Shown here: piece after piece, positions 34,599 through 47,008 of the stretch
How positions within the stretch are numbered: the stretch's first letter is position 1
Layout: each line of letters opens with the position of its first letter
Source of the DNA: Acidobacteriota bacterium
GTDB lineage: Bacteria; Acidobacteriota; JAAYUB01
DNA length: 64,000 nucleotides
Reading direction: 5' to 3'
Assembly (NCBI GenBank): GCA_029565065.1
Contig: JAKQOW010000092.1
Coordinates: forward strand, 1 to 64,000
Translations under genes and position numbers: made by a program
Notes under the pieces: generated by a model
The model's input: only the letters and a program-made list of their open reading frames with translations
Databases searched by the model: none
What the model was told of the DNA's origin: nothing

Positions 34599-35084
34599 AT
34601 GGAGCTGTACATCATGCGGCACGGCATCGCGGCCGAGCGTGGCGAGTGGGCCGGATCCGAGGCCGAACGGCCGCTGACCGCCGAGGGGAAGCGGCGGACG
34701 AAGCGGGTGGTCCAACAGCTCGTACAGGACGGTCGGCTTCGGGCGTCGGCCGTGTGGTCCAGCCCGCTGGCGCGGGCCGCCCAGACCGCAGCTATCGCGG
34801 GGAAGGCGCTGGGCCTCCCGGTCCGCCGGTTGGATGCACTGGCCTGCGGCGCCTCGCTGGAGGAGTTGGAACGGGTGTTCGCCGCCCTGCAACCGTTGCC
34901 CGATCCGCTGTTGCTGGTGGGGCACGAACCGGACTGCGGCCTGCTGGTGGCCGAGCTGACGGGACGGTTCGGACGGGATTGCTCCATGAAGAAGGCGGGC
35001 ATCGCGCTGCTATCCGGCACCTTCACCCCCAAGGGCATGACGCTGCAGTGGCACTTGGCGCCGGGAGACATCCTGGGGGATTGA
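34599..35084 (+). CDS. sixA: SixA-type phosphohistidine phosphatase
   Basis: 161 residues of the histidine phosphatase superfamily in its shortest form. The nucleophile is H8 in IMRHG at the very start, and the second histidine is in LLVGHEPD. Length and the KRRTKRVV and SSPLARAAQTA segments match SixA, which removes phosphate from histidine-phosphotransfer proteins. The actual target is unknown here. GGGAGG precedes the ATG. Confidence 0.9.
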   Translation: MELYIMRHGIAAERGEWAGSEAERPLTAEGKRRTKRVVQQLVQDGRLRASAVWSSPLARAAQTAAIAGKALGLPVRRLDALACGASLEELERVFAALQPLPDPLLLVGHEPDCGLLVAELTGRFGRDCSMKKAGIALLSGTFTPKGMTLQWHLAPGDILGD

Positions 35085-35208
35085 ATCCGCTCCACCAGCG
35101 AGCGCCTGTTTGCGGGTTCCCTTGACCGGACTCCTGGTCTACAATGGGCCTGTTTGCCGCGGCGGCGGCCCCGGCCGCTCCGCCGATCCCCCCCACGGAG
35201 GTGCGTCC

Positions 35209-38200
35209 ATGAAGGTTCGGATTGCGATCGGGGCCGTTTGCCTCGCGTTGGTCTTCGGGGTGTGCCCGCTGGCGCAGACGGTGCTGCTGCCGCAACATCC
35301 TACGGTCAACGCGACCGACATCGTCTTCACCTACGCCGACGACCTGTGGACCGTGTCGCGGCAGGGCGGCAACGCTCGTCGCCTCACGGACGGACCGGGC
35401 GGTGAAACCAGTCCCGCATTCTCGCCGGACGGGAAGTGGCTGGCGTTCACCGGCCAGTACGAGGGCAATCCGGACGTCTACCTGATGCCGGCTACCGGTG
35501 GCCATCCCCGGCGCCTCACCTGGCATCCGGCCGCCGACACCGTCGCCGGCTGGACGCCGGACGGCAAGCGCATTCTGTTCGTCTCCAACCGGGAGAGCAG
35601 CTCGGGGCGGGCATCGCAACTGCTCACCGTCTCGACCGAAGGCGGCATGCCCACGGTGCTCCCCCTGCCCATGGGCTACCAGGGCTCTTACTCGCCCGAC
35701 GGCCAACGGATTGCCTACGTGCCGCTCCCGGGTGCCTTCCAGACCTGGAAACGGTACCGCGGGGGCATGGCCTCGCCGGTGTGGATCGCCGACCTGGTCG
35801 ATTCGCGGGTGGAGGCGCTTCCGCGCAAGGATTGGAACGACTTCAATCCCATGTGGGTGGGCGAGACCATCTACTTCCTGTCCGACCGGACGGGGCCGGT
35901 CAACCTCTATGCCTATGACACCCGCAACCGGCAGGTCCGGGAGGTGGTGAATGCCGACGGCTTCGACATCAAGTCGGCCGCCGCCGGTTCCGGCGCAATC
36001 GTTTACGAGCAGTTCGGCTCGCTGCACCTGCTGGACGTCGGCTCCGGCAAGTCCCGGCCCGTGACCATTCAGCTCGCCGGGGATATGCCGGGTGTCCGGC
36101 CGCGCTATGTCAAGGTGGGCGAGCGGATCGATGCGGCGGGGCTGTCGCCCACGGGGAAGCGCGCCGTCTTCGGCGCCCGCGGCGAGGTGCTCACGGTGCC
36201 CGCCGAGAAGGGCGACGTGCGCAACCTCACCCAGAGCTCCGGCGCGGCCGACCGCGACCCGGCCTGGTCGCCCGACGGTAAGTGGATCGCCTGCCTATCG
36301 GACGCGGACGGGGAGTACGCCATCCGCCTGATCGAGCAGAGCGGCGCCGGCGAGACGCGGCGCATCGCCCTGGGGGACGCGCCGTCGTTCTACTACAATC
36401 CTTTCTGGTCGCCGGACAGCAAGAAAATCGCGTACACCGACAAGCGGCTGAACCTCTGGTACGTCGACGTGGCCAGCGGCGAGAACGTCAAGGTCGACAC
36501 CGATACGTACGACAAGCCCGAGCGGACCCTCGACCCGGTCTGGTCTCCCGACAGTCGCTGGCTCGCCTACACCCGGCAGTTGGCCAACCACATGCGGGCG
36601 GTGTGCGTGTACTCGCTGGAGACCGGCGCGAAGCACCAGCTCACCGACGGCCTCAGCGACGCCCGCTTCGCCGCGTTCGACCGGGACGGCAAACACCTCT
36701 TCTTCACCGCCAGCACGGACATCGGTCCCACGACCGCGTGGCTGGACCTGTCGAGTTACAACCGGCCGGTGAGCCGGAGCGTGTACGTGATCGTGTTGCA
36801 GAAGGACGCGCCCTCTCCGCTCGCACCGGAGAGCGACGAGGAATCCGTCAAGGACGAGGCGGGCAAAACCGGGGAAAAACCGGACGAGAAGCTGGCGGCT
36901 GACGATTCGGCAAAAGCGGACAAACCCGCCGGCGACGCCGGGGAGAAGGCGAAGGACCAGCCGGTGGAAGTCCGGATCGATTTCGAAGCCCTCGACCAGC
37001 GGATTCTGGCCCTGCCGTTGCCGGCGCGCAACTACTCCGGCTTGTGGACCGGCAAGGCCGGCCAGGTCTATCTGCGCGAGGGCGAGCTGCTGCCGCAGTT
37101 CGGACCGGCCCGGGAGAAGATCCAGCTGTACGACCTGAAGAAGCGGAAGACCGAACCGATCGCCGACGGCGTGGGCGCGTTCGCCCTGTCGCACAACGGC
37201 GAGAAGATGCTGCTGCTGCTGGGCGCCCGCTGGGCCATCGCGCCGGCGGGGCAGCCGTTCAAGCCGGGCGAGACGTGGCTGGCCACCGCCGCCATGGAGG
37301 TCCGGGTGGATCCGCCCGCCGAGTGGCGGCAGATGTACCGCGAAGTCTGGCGCATCGAGCGCGATTTCCTCTACGACCCGAACGCCCACGGCCTGGACCT
37401 GCGCGCGGCGGAGAAACGGTACGAGCCGTATCTGGCCGCCGTGGCCAGCCGGGGTGACTTGAACTACCTGTTCAGCGAGATGCTGGGCAACCTGGTGCTG
37501 GGCCACACGTACGTGGGCGGCGGCGACCTGCCGCCGGTGACCCGGGTGCCCGGCGGCCTGCTGGGCGCGGATTTCGAAGCGGCCGACGGACGTCACCGCT
37601 TCGCCCGCATCTACCATGGCGAAAACTGGAATCCCGGCCTGCGCGCCCCCCTCACCCAACCCGGCGTGAACGTCCAGGAAGGGGAGTACCTCCTGGCGGT
37701 GGACGGCCGCGACGTGCGGGCCGGCGACAACGTGTACCGGTTCTTCGAGAACTCCGCCGGCAAGGCCGTCCGCATCACGGTCGGGCCCAACGCTGACGGG
37801 ACCGGCTCCCGGGACGTCGTGGTGGAGCCGCTGGCGAGCGAGACCGCCCTGCGGCAGCGGGCGTGGATCGACGGCAACCGCCGCCGGGTGGAAACGCTCA
37901 GCGGCGGCCGCATTGGGTATGTCTATCTGCCCGACACGGCGGCGGGCGGCTACACCTATTTCAACCGCTACTTTTTCGCCCAGGTGGGCAAGCAGGCTCT
38001 CGTGGTGGACGAGCGCTACAACGGCGGCGGCTACGCCGCGGACTACATCGTGGACCTGCTGGGCCGCCCGCTGATGAACTTTTGGGCCACCCGCGAAGGG
38101 GCGTGCTTCACCACGCCCACCGGCGCGATTTTCGGTCCCAAGGCCATGGTGATCAACGAATACGCCGGTTCCGGCGGCGACGCCATGCCGTGGTATTTCC

Positions 38201-38514
38201 GCCGGGCCAAGGTGGGACCGCTGGTGGGCAAACGCACCTGGGGCGGACTGGTGGGCATCTACGATTATCCCGCCCTGGTGGACGGCGGCTACGTCACGGC
38301 GCCCCGGGTGGCCTTCTGGAATTCCGAGGGCCAGTGGGATGTCGAGAACTTCGGCACGGCGCCGGACGTCGATGTGGAACTCGACCCGTTCCTCTGGCGT
38401 CAGGGACGTGACGCGCAACTGGAAAAAGCGGTGGAGATCCTCCTGCAGGAGATGGACCGGAATCCGCCGCCGAAGCACCGGCAACCGGCCTATCCGGACT
38501 ACTACAAGCGGTAA
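35209..38514 (+). CDS. Exported tricorn-type protease
   Basis: 1101 residues: signal peptide (about 1-22), then two beta-propeller parts with PD40/WD40-like repeats (many SPDGKWLAF-type strands) to about residue 720. A PDZ-like part and an S41 core follow. The candidate nucleophile is Ser988 in NEYAGSGGD, and H766 lies in LGHTYVGGGD. In tricorn proteins the residue before this His is usually Ser; here it is Gly765. A Lys/Glu/Asp-rich linker (about 545-587) sits between the propellers and looks disordered. The enzyme would degrade peptides in the periplasm. GGAGG precedes the ATG. A TACAAT box at 35140-35145 may be the -10. Confidence 0.9.
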   Translation: MKVRIAIGAVCLALVFGVCPLAQTVLLPQHPTVNATDIVFTYADDLWTVSRQGGNARRLTDGPGGETSPAFSPDGKWLAFTGQYEGNPDVYLMPATGGHPRRLTWHPAADTVAGWTPDGKRILFVSNRESSSGRASQLLTVSTEGGMPTVLPLPMGYQGSYSPDGQRIAYVPLPGAFQTWKRYRGGMASPVWIADLVDSRVEALPRKDWNDFNPMWVGETIYFLSDRTGPVNLYAYDTRNRQVREVVNADGFDIKSAAAGSGAIVYEQFGSLHLLDVGSGKSRPVTIQLAGDMPGVRPRYVKVGERIDAAGLSPTGKRAVFGARGEVLTVPAEKGDVRNLTQSSGAADRDPAWSPDGKWIACLSDADGEYAIRLIEQSGAGETRRIALGDAPSFYYNPFWSPDSKKIAYTDKRLNLWYVDVASGENVKVDTDTYDKPERTLDPVWSPDSRWLAYTRQLANHMRAVCVYSLETGAKHQLTDGLSDARFAAFDRDGKHLFFTASTDIGPTTAWLDLSSYNRPVSRSVYVIVLQKDAPSPLAPESDEESVKDEAGKTGEKPDEKLAADDSAKADKPAGDAGEKAKDQPVEVRIDFEALDQRILALPLPARNYSGLWTGKAGQVYLREGELLPQFGPAREKIQLYDLKKRKTEPIADGVGAFALSHNGEKMLLLLGARWAIAPAGQPFKPGETWLATAAMEVRVDPPAEWRQMYREVWRIERDFLYDPNAHGLDLRAAEKRYEPYLAAVASRGDLNYLFSEMLGNLVLGHTYVGGGDLPPVTRVPGGLLGADFEAADGRHRFARIYHGENWNPGLRAPLTQPGVNVQEGEYLLAVDGRDVRAGDNVYRFFENSAGKAVRITVGPNADGTGSRDVVVEPLASETALRQRAWIDGNRRRVETLSGGRIGYVYLPDTAAGGYTYFNRYFFAQVGKQALVVDERYNGGGYAADYIVDLLGRPLMNFWATREGACFTTPTGAIFGPKAMVINEYAGSGGDAMPWYFRRAKVGPLVGKRTWGGLVGIYDYPALVDGGYVTAPRVAFWNSEGQWDVENFGTAPDVDVELDPFLWRQGRDAQLEKAVEILLQEMDRNPPPKHRQPAYPDYYKR

Positions 38515-38529
38515 GCCTGGCGGGAGTGG

Positions 38530-38548
38530 AACCGTCAAAACGACGGTT
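38530..38548 (+). terminator. Possible weak terminator between protease and MscS genes
   Basis: AACCGTC pairs with GACGGTT around a 5-base loop, followed by only TTCG. It may merely reduce read-through. Confidence 0.35.
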
Positions 38549-38580
38549 TCGCCACCCGCATCGAGTCGAGGAGGGAGGCA

Positions 38581-40791
38581 ATGGTCGACAGGTCACGCAT
38601 CTTCGGCAGCCGTTGCGTGTGGCTGGCGGTGACGGCGGTCGTCGTGTGGGCCGGAGTCATGGCCCAGGCGCCGTCCCCGGTGGAGCGGCCGGCGATCAAT
38701 CCCGGCCTGGGCCCGAAACCCCCGGCGGTGCTCCGCCACACACCGGCGGAGAGCTGGCGCACCTTCTGGGACGCGTGTGCGGCGGGCCAGTTTGTCCTGG
38801 CCGCCCACCTGCTGGATCTGGCCGAGGTGGAGGACGCGGAGCAGCGGCGCGTGGGCGCCGAGGTGTCCGAGAAACTGTACACCCTGCTGCGGCGTTTGAA
38901 GGTGAGCGATGTCAAGGTGGGCCAGCAGTTGTCCGGAAAGGCGCCGGGCGGCGAATCCGGAGCGGAGACCGTGTCCGTATTTCGCTTCGACTCCGCCGGT
39001 ATGTCCGGCGAGCTCTGGCTGCGCCGGACGCTGGACCAGAAGACCGGGGAAACGGCCTGGCTATTTCCCAGCCAGAACGTGTCCAATGCCACGGTCTGGT
39101 ACCGCCTGCTGGTCCAAGGCGAACAACTGGCCGGCGCGGATACCCTGAACTCGGGGCTGGGACCGGCGCCGCCCCTGGTCCACCGGAACAGCCCGCGGAC
39201 GTCGTACAACGGCTTCATGGATGCCGCCCTCCGGGGCGAGTTCGGCGAGGCCGCGCACTACCTGGATCTGGAAGACACCGAGCCGTCCGCGCAGCCCGCC
39301 CGCGGTATCCAACTGGCCCGACGGCTGATGATGGTGCTGCTGCGCACCAAGGCGGTGGTGCCCGACGCTCTCTCCAGTGAAGCGTTCGGTGTTCCCGAGG
39401 ACGGCGTATCCGAGGACCGCGAGGTGCTCGCCGAGATCAAAGCCGACGGCCGGGTGGTCCCGCTGACCATGGGACTACGACAAGATCCGCAACTCGGCAA
39501 CGTGTGGACTTTCGCTCCCGAAACGGTGGGCTACATCGATTTCCTGTACGGCGTCTACGGGCATGGCTGGATCGGCGACTATCTGCCCAGCGCGTTGCTG
39601 TCCGTCTCGTTCGCGGGCCTGCAACTGTGGCAGTGGCTGGCCATCCTGATGGGACTGGCTGCCGGCTGGGCGCTGGCCAAAGTGCTGGAACGGGTGCTGA
39701 TCGTCATCGGCCGGGTGATCGCCCGGCGGACTCGCACGAACTGGGACGACGAGTTGGTCCGCGTGTTCGACGGGCCGCTCTGCCTCGTGCTGTGGGGGCT
39801 GCTGCTCCGGCCGGTGTCCCTCTGGCTTAGCCTGACGCCCACCGCCGAAATCATTATCCTGCGCGGCGCCGAGATCCTCTCGCTCGTCGGCATCGGCTGG
39901 CTGCTGTTTCGGATCGTGGACATCGTGGGCATCCACATGGCCCGGCCCGGCGTGAGCGGCTCGGCGGTGGGCGCCAGCTTCGCGACCATCATGGGCCGGT
40001 TTCTCAAGGCGCTGGTGGTGGTGATCGTGCTGCTGGGCGGATTGAGCGCCATGGGCGTCGAGGTCACCGGCTTCCTCGCCGGACTGGGCATCGGCGGTCT
40101 CGCTATTGCGTTCGCGGCCCAGAAAACCATCGAGAACCTGTTCGGGGCGGTGAGCATCGCCGCGGACCGTCCGTTCCGCCTGGGCGACTACGTGGACGTG
40201 GACGGCGTGGAGGGTACGGTCGAAGACATGGGGCTGCGCTCGGTCCGAATCCGCACCATGAAACGCACCCTCGTGACCATCCCCAACGCGCTGGCAGCCG
40301 GCGTCAAGATCATCAACTATTCCGTCCGCGACCGCATGCTCTACAACCCGGTCCTGGGACTGGAGGCCGCCACCTCGGCCGACCAGCTGGCGCTGGTCAT
40401 CGATGAGATCAAGCGGATGCTCCATGCCGACCCGCGGATTTTCCCCGATGCGATCCGTGTCCGCTTCCGCGGTTTCGGCCCGTCGTCGAAGGAGGTGGAG
40501 GTGGTCGCCTGGGTGCTCACCACCGACTGGCACGAGTACACCGGTGTGGCCGAGGAGCTGAACTTCCGGATTCTGGACATCGTCCAACAGGCGGGAAGCG
40601 GGTTTGCGTTCCCCACCCAGACGGTCCTGCACGCTCCGGCCGACACTCCGGATCCGGCCGGCCGGACGGCCGCGGCAGCCGAGGTGGCGCGTCGGCGCCA
40701 GCAGGGGGATTGGACGCTGCCCGAGCCGTCGGATGAGCTGAAGGCGCGGCTGCGGCCCCGCGATCCGCACGACCTCGCGCCCGAGGAGTGA
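38581..40791 (+). CDS. MscS-family mechanosensitive channel with duplicated N-terminal module
   Basis: 736 residues. A signal peptide (about 12-29) is followed by two similar periplasmic modules at about 39-180 and 189-315. Each begins with NxGLGPxPPxVxR and goes on to AAHxLDL. Four or five membrane helices follow (about 340-520). Next comes the MscS pore helix and beta domain: GLGIGGLAIAFAAQKTIENL, then GDYVDVDGVEGTVEDMGLRS. The cytoplasmic alpha/beta domain and a charged tail end the protein. It would open on membrane tension and release solutes at hypo-osmotic shock. The modules have no name I know. GGGAGG precedes the ATG, 66 bases after the tricorn gene. Confidence 0.9.
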   Translation: MVDRSRIFGSRCVWLAVTAVVVWAGVMAQAPSPVERPAINPGLGPKPPAVLRHTPAESWRTFWDACAAGQFVLAAHLLDLAEVEDAEQRRVGAEVSEKLYTLLRRLKVSDVKVGQQLSGKAPGGESGAETVSVFRFDSAGMSGELWLRRTLDQKTGETAWLFPSQNVSNATVWYRLLVQGEQLAGADTLNSGLGPAPPLVHRNSPRTSYNGFMDAALRGEFGEAAHYLDLEDTEPSAQPARGIQLARRLMMVLLRTKAVVPDALSSEAFGVPEDGVSEDREVLAEIKADGRVVPLTMGLRQDPQLGNVWTFAPETVGYIDFLYGVYGHGWIGDYLPSALLSVSFAGLQLWQWLAILMGLAAGWALAKVLERVLIVIGRVIARRTRTNWDDELVRVFDGPLCLVLWGLLLRPVSLWLSLTPTAEIIILRGAEILSLVGIGWLLFRIVDIVGIHMARPGVSGSAVGASFATIMGRFLKALVVVIVLLGGLSAMGVEVTGFLAGLGIGGLAIAFAAQKTIENLFGAVSIAADRPFRLGDYVDVDGVEGTVEDMGLRSVRIRTMKRTLVTIPNALAAGVKIINYSVRDRMLYNPVLGLEAATSADQLALVIDEIKRMLHADPRIFPDAIRVRFRGFGPSSKEVEVVAWVLTTDWHEYTGVAEELNFRILDIVQQAGSGFAFPTQTVLHAPADTPDPAGRTAAAAEVARRRQQGDWTLPEPSDELKARLRPRDPHDLAPEE

Positions 40792-40889
40792 ACGATACTC
40801 CCCACCGGGTGCTAGGTGTGGCGGCCAGCCGGCGCCACGAGGACTGACGACGCGGGCGGAGCGTCCGCGGTAGAGGGATTTCTCACCAA

Positions 40890-41654
40890 TTACGCGAGTG
40901 GGATCCGGATGGTCCGTGCACGCACCAGCACGGCGCCATCGGCTGCGCTGCGCAATACATGGTGGAATACCGAGGCCGGTTCGGTTGCTGCAGCCGGCGC
41001 GCGGTGGGTGGTTGCGACGACCGTGTCGCCGTACGCAGACTGGCGGCGGTACTCCACCTGCAGCGCGCCGACGCCGTGGGTGGCCCAGAGGCGGTCAGGG
41101 ACGGCCTCGATGATCCAATCGAGGTAGCGCAGGCTGTTGACGTGTTGGTTGATGTCCAAGTCCGCCAGGCGAACCGGGAACTCGGCCCGGTGCACCTCGG
41201 GGCCGGCGGGCTCCAGGTCAGGAAAGGGATGCGGGATCACGCGCTGCGCGTCGCAGGGGAACAGATTGGGAAAGACATCCGGGATCTTGACGGCTCGGCC
41301 GCGCTGGAGATCCACCATCAGCCACTGGCTGGCGGCAACGGCAAACAGTTCGCGGTGTTCACCGGCATAGAACCGGAACTCGCGGCAGGCGAACCGGCCC
41401 TCGAAACCCGAGGGCCACGTTTCGGTGGACATGGGCTGGCGGCCGGCGAGAAAACGGTCCACGCGCAGGTGGAATTTGGTAAGCATCCAGGTGAGGTTTC
41501 GTCGCAGCAGTTCCTCGACGCCGAATCCCAGCGCTACGGCGTTGTGCTCCGCGGCTTCCTGCATGCGGTGTAGCAGCGCCGGCAGCGGCAGGCGCCCGGT
41601 GTGATCCAGCTCGTACGTCTTGACTTCGAAGGTCCCGCTCCAGTGGATGTCCAT
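40890..41654 (-). CDS. Acyl-ACP thioesterase (FatA/FatB family)
   Basis: 254 residues made of two hot-dog repeats, as in bacterial acyl-ACP thioesterases. The second repeat has the catalytic-type segment LADLDINQHVNSLRYLDW (Asp, Asn and His). The first begins FEVKTYELDHTGRLPLPALL. It releases free fatty acids from acyl-ACP in the cytoplasm. With FabF and the acyl-activating/PlsC fusion within 11 kb, it fits a local set for fatty-acid release and re-use. The ATG follows GGGGAGCG. It is convergent with the MscS gene and divergent from the DUF72 gene. Confidence 0.9.
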   Translation of the reverse strand: MDIHWSGTFEVKTYELDHTGRLPLPALLHRMQEAAEHNAVALGFGVEELLRRNLTWMLTKFHLRVDRFLAGRQPMSTETWPSGFEGRFACREFRFYAGEHRELFAVAASQWLMVDLQRGRAVKIPDVFPNLFPCDAQRVIPHPFPDLEPAGPEVHRAEFPVRLADLDINQHVNSLRYLDWIIEAVPDRLWATHGVGALQVEYRRQSAYGDTVVATTHRAPAAATEPASVFHHVLRSAADGAVLVRARTIRIPLA

Positions 41655-41690
41655 TGTTTGGCGCTCCCCGATCTGATGCTGTGTCTGGCG

Positions 41691-41719
41691 ATTGTACGGG
41701 ATCGGCCGTCGGGCCGCAA
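41691..41719 (-). promoter_or_regulatory. Promoter of the acyl-ACP thioesterase gene
   Basis: Minus strand: TTGCGG (41719-41714), 17 bases, TACAAT (41696-41691), about 36 bases above the ATG. Confidence 0.6.
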
Positions 41720-41778
41720 GGGTTCAACCCGCACCGCCGCCGGGCGGTTCACCCTTGCCCGCGGGGAGGAACTCCGTT

Positions 41779-42660
41779 ATGCTCCGGATGATGAGCCGTC
41801 TGCGCGTCGGGACATGCAGTTGGAAATTCGACTCGTGGCAGGGATTGCTCTACGCCGGCCGCGACAAGGAGCAGTACCTGGCCGAGTACGCCGCCCGGTT
41901 CCCGACGGTGGAAATCGACCAGTGGTTCTGGTCGCTCTTTCCCCCCGACCGGCTGGTCCTGCCCATCCGGGAGGTCGCCGCCCGGTACGCGGATGCCGTC
42001 CCGTCGGATTTCCGGTTCTCCATCAAACTGCCCAACAGCCTGACGCTGACCCACTATCATGAGCGCCACCGGCCGGGAAGGCTCAAACCCAACCCGCACT
42101 TCCTGTCACCCGAACTCTTCGCACAGGTCATGGACCGCCTGGAGCCGATGCGGAGCCGGATCGGCGTGCTCATGCTTCAATTCGGCTACCTGAATCGTCA
42201 ACACATGCCCCGGCCGGCGGACCTGCTTGACCGCCTGGATGCGTTCGTCGCCGAGGTAGACCGCCGGATCTCGCTCGGCGTCGAGCTGCGCAACCCGAAT
42301 CTGCTGGACCGGGACACGTTCACTTGGCTGCGGGACCGGGATTTGGCGCCCGTGTTCCTCCAGGGATATTACCTGCCCGATCTCACCGGGCTTTACGCGC
42401 GTGTCCGGGACCTGATCCGGGGCCTGGCGGTGGTCCGGCTTCATGGACCGGAACGCCAGGAGATGGAGCGGCGGTCGGGTGACCGCTGGGACCGGATCGT
42501 GGAGCCGCGCGACGAGGAAATCGTGCGGATGGCCGCAGTGGTGCGGGATCTGCTGCATCACGGTGTGGATGTCTACCTGAATGTGAACAATCACTATGAA
42601 GGATCGGCGCCGCTGACCATCCGCAAGCTGGCGATGCACCTCGGCGGCGGCCCGGAGTAG
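41779..42660 (+). CDS. DUF72 (YecE-like) family protein
   Basis: 293 residues with the DUF72 TIM-barrel pattern: RVGTCSWKFDSWQGLLY at the N-terminus, YAARFPTVEIDQWFWSLF, FRFSIKLPNSLTL, and YLNVNNHYEGSAPLTIRKL at the end. The family is widespread and has no settled biochemical role. ATG 41779 is used because GGGGAGG lies 9 bases before; ATG 41788 is possible. It is cytoplasmic (no signal peptide) and precedes the first GGDEF receptor, which has its own promoter. Confidence 0.88.
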   Translation: MLRMMSRLRVGTCSWKFDSWQGLLYAGRDKEQYLAEYAARFPTVEIDQWFWSLFPPDRLVLPIREVAARYADAVPSDFRFSIKLPNSLTLTHYHERHRPGRLKPNPHFLSPELFAQVMDRLEPMRSRIGVLMLQFGYLNRQHMPRPADLLDRLDAFVAEVDRRISLGVELRNPNLLDRDTFTWLRDRDLAPVFLQGYYLPDLTGLYARVRDLIRGLAVVRLHGPERQEMERRSGDRWDRIVEPRDEEIVRMAAVVRDLLHHGVDVYLNVNNHYEGSAPLTIRKLAMHLGGGPE

Positions 42661-42669
42661 GTGAGACGG

Positions 42670-42698
42670 TTGCATTCCCGGAGCGTCCCGGTTACAAT
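42670..42698 (+). promoter_or_regulatory. Promoter of the first propeller-GGDEF receptor
   Basis: TTGCAT (42670-42675), 17 bases, TACAAT (42693-42698). Confidence 0.65.
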
Positions 42699-42752
42699 CA
42701 GGGCAAACAAGCTCCGATGTGTTGGTGCGATCGGCTATTCAGGGGCGGCTCG

Positions 42753-45917
<3,165 letters not shown>

Positions 45918-45941
45918 TTTCAGTTGATCGCCAATTTCCCC

Positions 45942-46892
45942 TCAGCGGGCATCGACCTCGGTGACGGCGTACAGCCCGTCGCCGCCCAGGGCGTACACCT
46001 TCAGGAATTGGGCTCGGACCGGCTTGAAGTCGATCTTCGGCTCGTAGGCCGGGTGGGCATCGAGGGAGATCATCGTGTCCATGCCGTACGTGACATTGCC
46101 GTCGTCCGAGCTGATGGCGAACAGTCGGTTGTACGTCGTGCCGTCGACGGAATAGTCCACGATGTAATCGTCGTTGTTGTCCACCTGGATCATGACGTCG
46201 AAGATGGGGCGGATCTTGCCGTAGTCGATGATGAAATACACCCCCGGGTCGGACCAGTGCACCGTCTGGTCGTCCGTCCAGGCGGTGCCCTCCTCGACGA
46301 TCTTGTCATCCACCAGCAGCGTCGGTTTATTGTTGAAGGTCCCGTGCCCCTTGACCGCCGGCCAGCCTGTGGCGGTCGCAACGGGCTCTCCGACGATCTG
46401 AATCTCCGCCACGCTGAAGGCGCCGTCTCCCTCGATGGCTTGCAGGCGCAGATACCGGGCGGTGACCGGTTTGAAATCAAGGGCGGAGACGAAATCGGCG
46501 TGGTGAGCGTCGGAACTGAAGACATCCATGCCGTCGTCGATCTCGCCGAAGTCCGCGGAGATGGTGACCAGCGGAGTGTACTTCTGTCCGTCCGCCGAGT
46601 AGTCCAGGCGGTAAACGTCGTTGTTGTCCACCTGCAGCGTGAGTTCAGTCAACTGGCACATGTCACCCAGGTCCAGATCGAAACACACATCCAAATCGGT
46701 CCAGTGCACGCAGCGCAGGCTGTCCCAGGCGTCTCCCTTGTTGACGAACACGCCGTCCGCCATCAGCTTGGCGTCGTGCGTGAAATCGCCGGACCCTTTG
46801 ACGGAGATGGGCTTGAGGGTTGGGGAAGCCGCCGATGCGGCGATGATCGACACCAGGATCAACAAGCCGATCGGGGCCAAACGACTGTGCAT
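45942..46892 (-). CDS. Exported protein with two tandem discoidin-like (F5/8 type C) domains
   Basis: 316 residues: signal peptide (about 1-22), then two homologous domains at about 30-165 and 178-316. Both share VKGxGxF, VHWxD, LQVDNND/IQVDNND followed by YxxDYSxDGxxY, then GMD, DAH, and DFKPVxAxxL. The pattern resembles F5/8 type C carbohydrate-binding sandwiches. It has no catalytic domain, so it is probably a surface or periplasmic binding protein. The ATG follows GGAGGAGG. It is convergent with the first GGDEF receptor and lies just downstream, on the same strand, of the second one. Confidence 0.75.
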   Translation of the reverse strand: MHSRLAPIGLLILVSIIAASAASPTLKPISVKGSGDFTHDAKLMADGVFVNKGDAWDSLRCVHWTDLDVCFDLDLGDMCQLTELTLQVDNNDVYRLDYSADGQKYTPLVTISADFGEIDDGMDVFSSDAHHADFVSALDFKPVTARYLRLQAIEGDGAFSVAEIQIVGEPVATATGWPAVKGHGTFNNKPTLLVDDKIVEEGTAWTDDQTVHWSDPGVYFIIDYGKIRPIFDVMIQVDNNDDYIVDYSVDGTTYNRLFAISSDDGNVTYGMDTMISLDAHPAYEPKIDFKPVRAQFLKVYALGGDGLYAVTEVDAR

Positions 46893-46920
46893 AACCTCCT
46901 CCTTGAACACGTTTGATCCA

Positions 46921-46926
46921 ATTATA
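46921..46926 (-). promoter_or_regulatory. TATAAT -10 box of the discoidin-like gene
   Basis: Perfect TATAAT on the minus strand, 29 bases above the ATG. No clear -35, so it may rely on an activator. Confidence 0.5.
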
Positions 46927-47008
46927 GCCGGAGAGACCCGATGGCACACCGAGATTCCTGATCGATAAAAGGTTGCGCAGCGGCCTCGCCCACACCGGCC
47001 CGGGGCCG

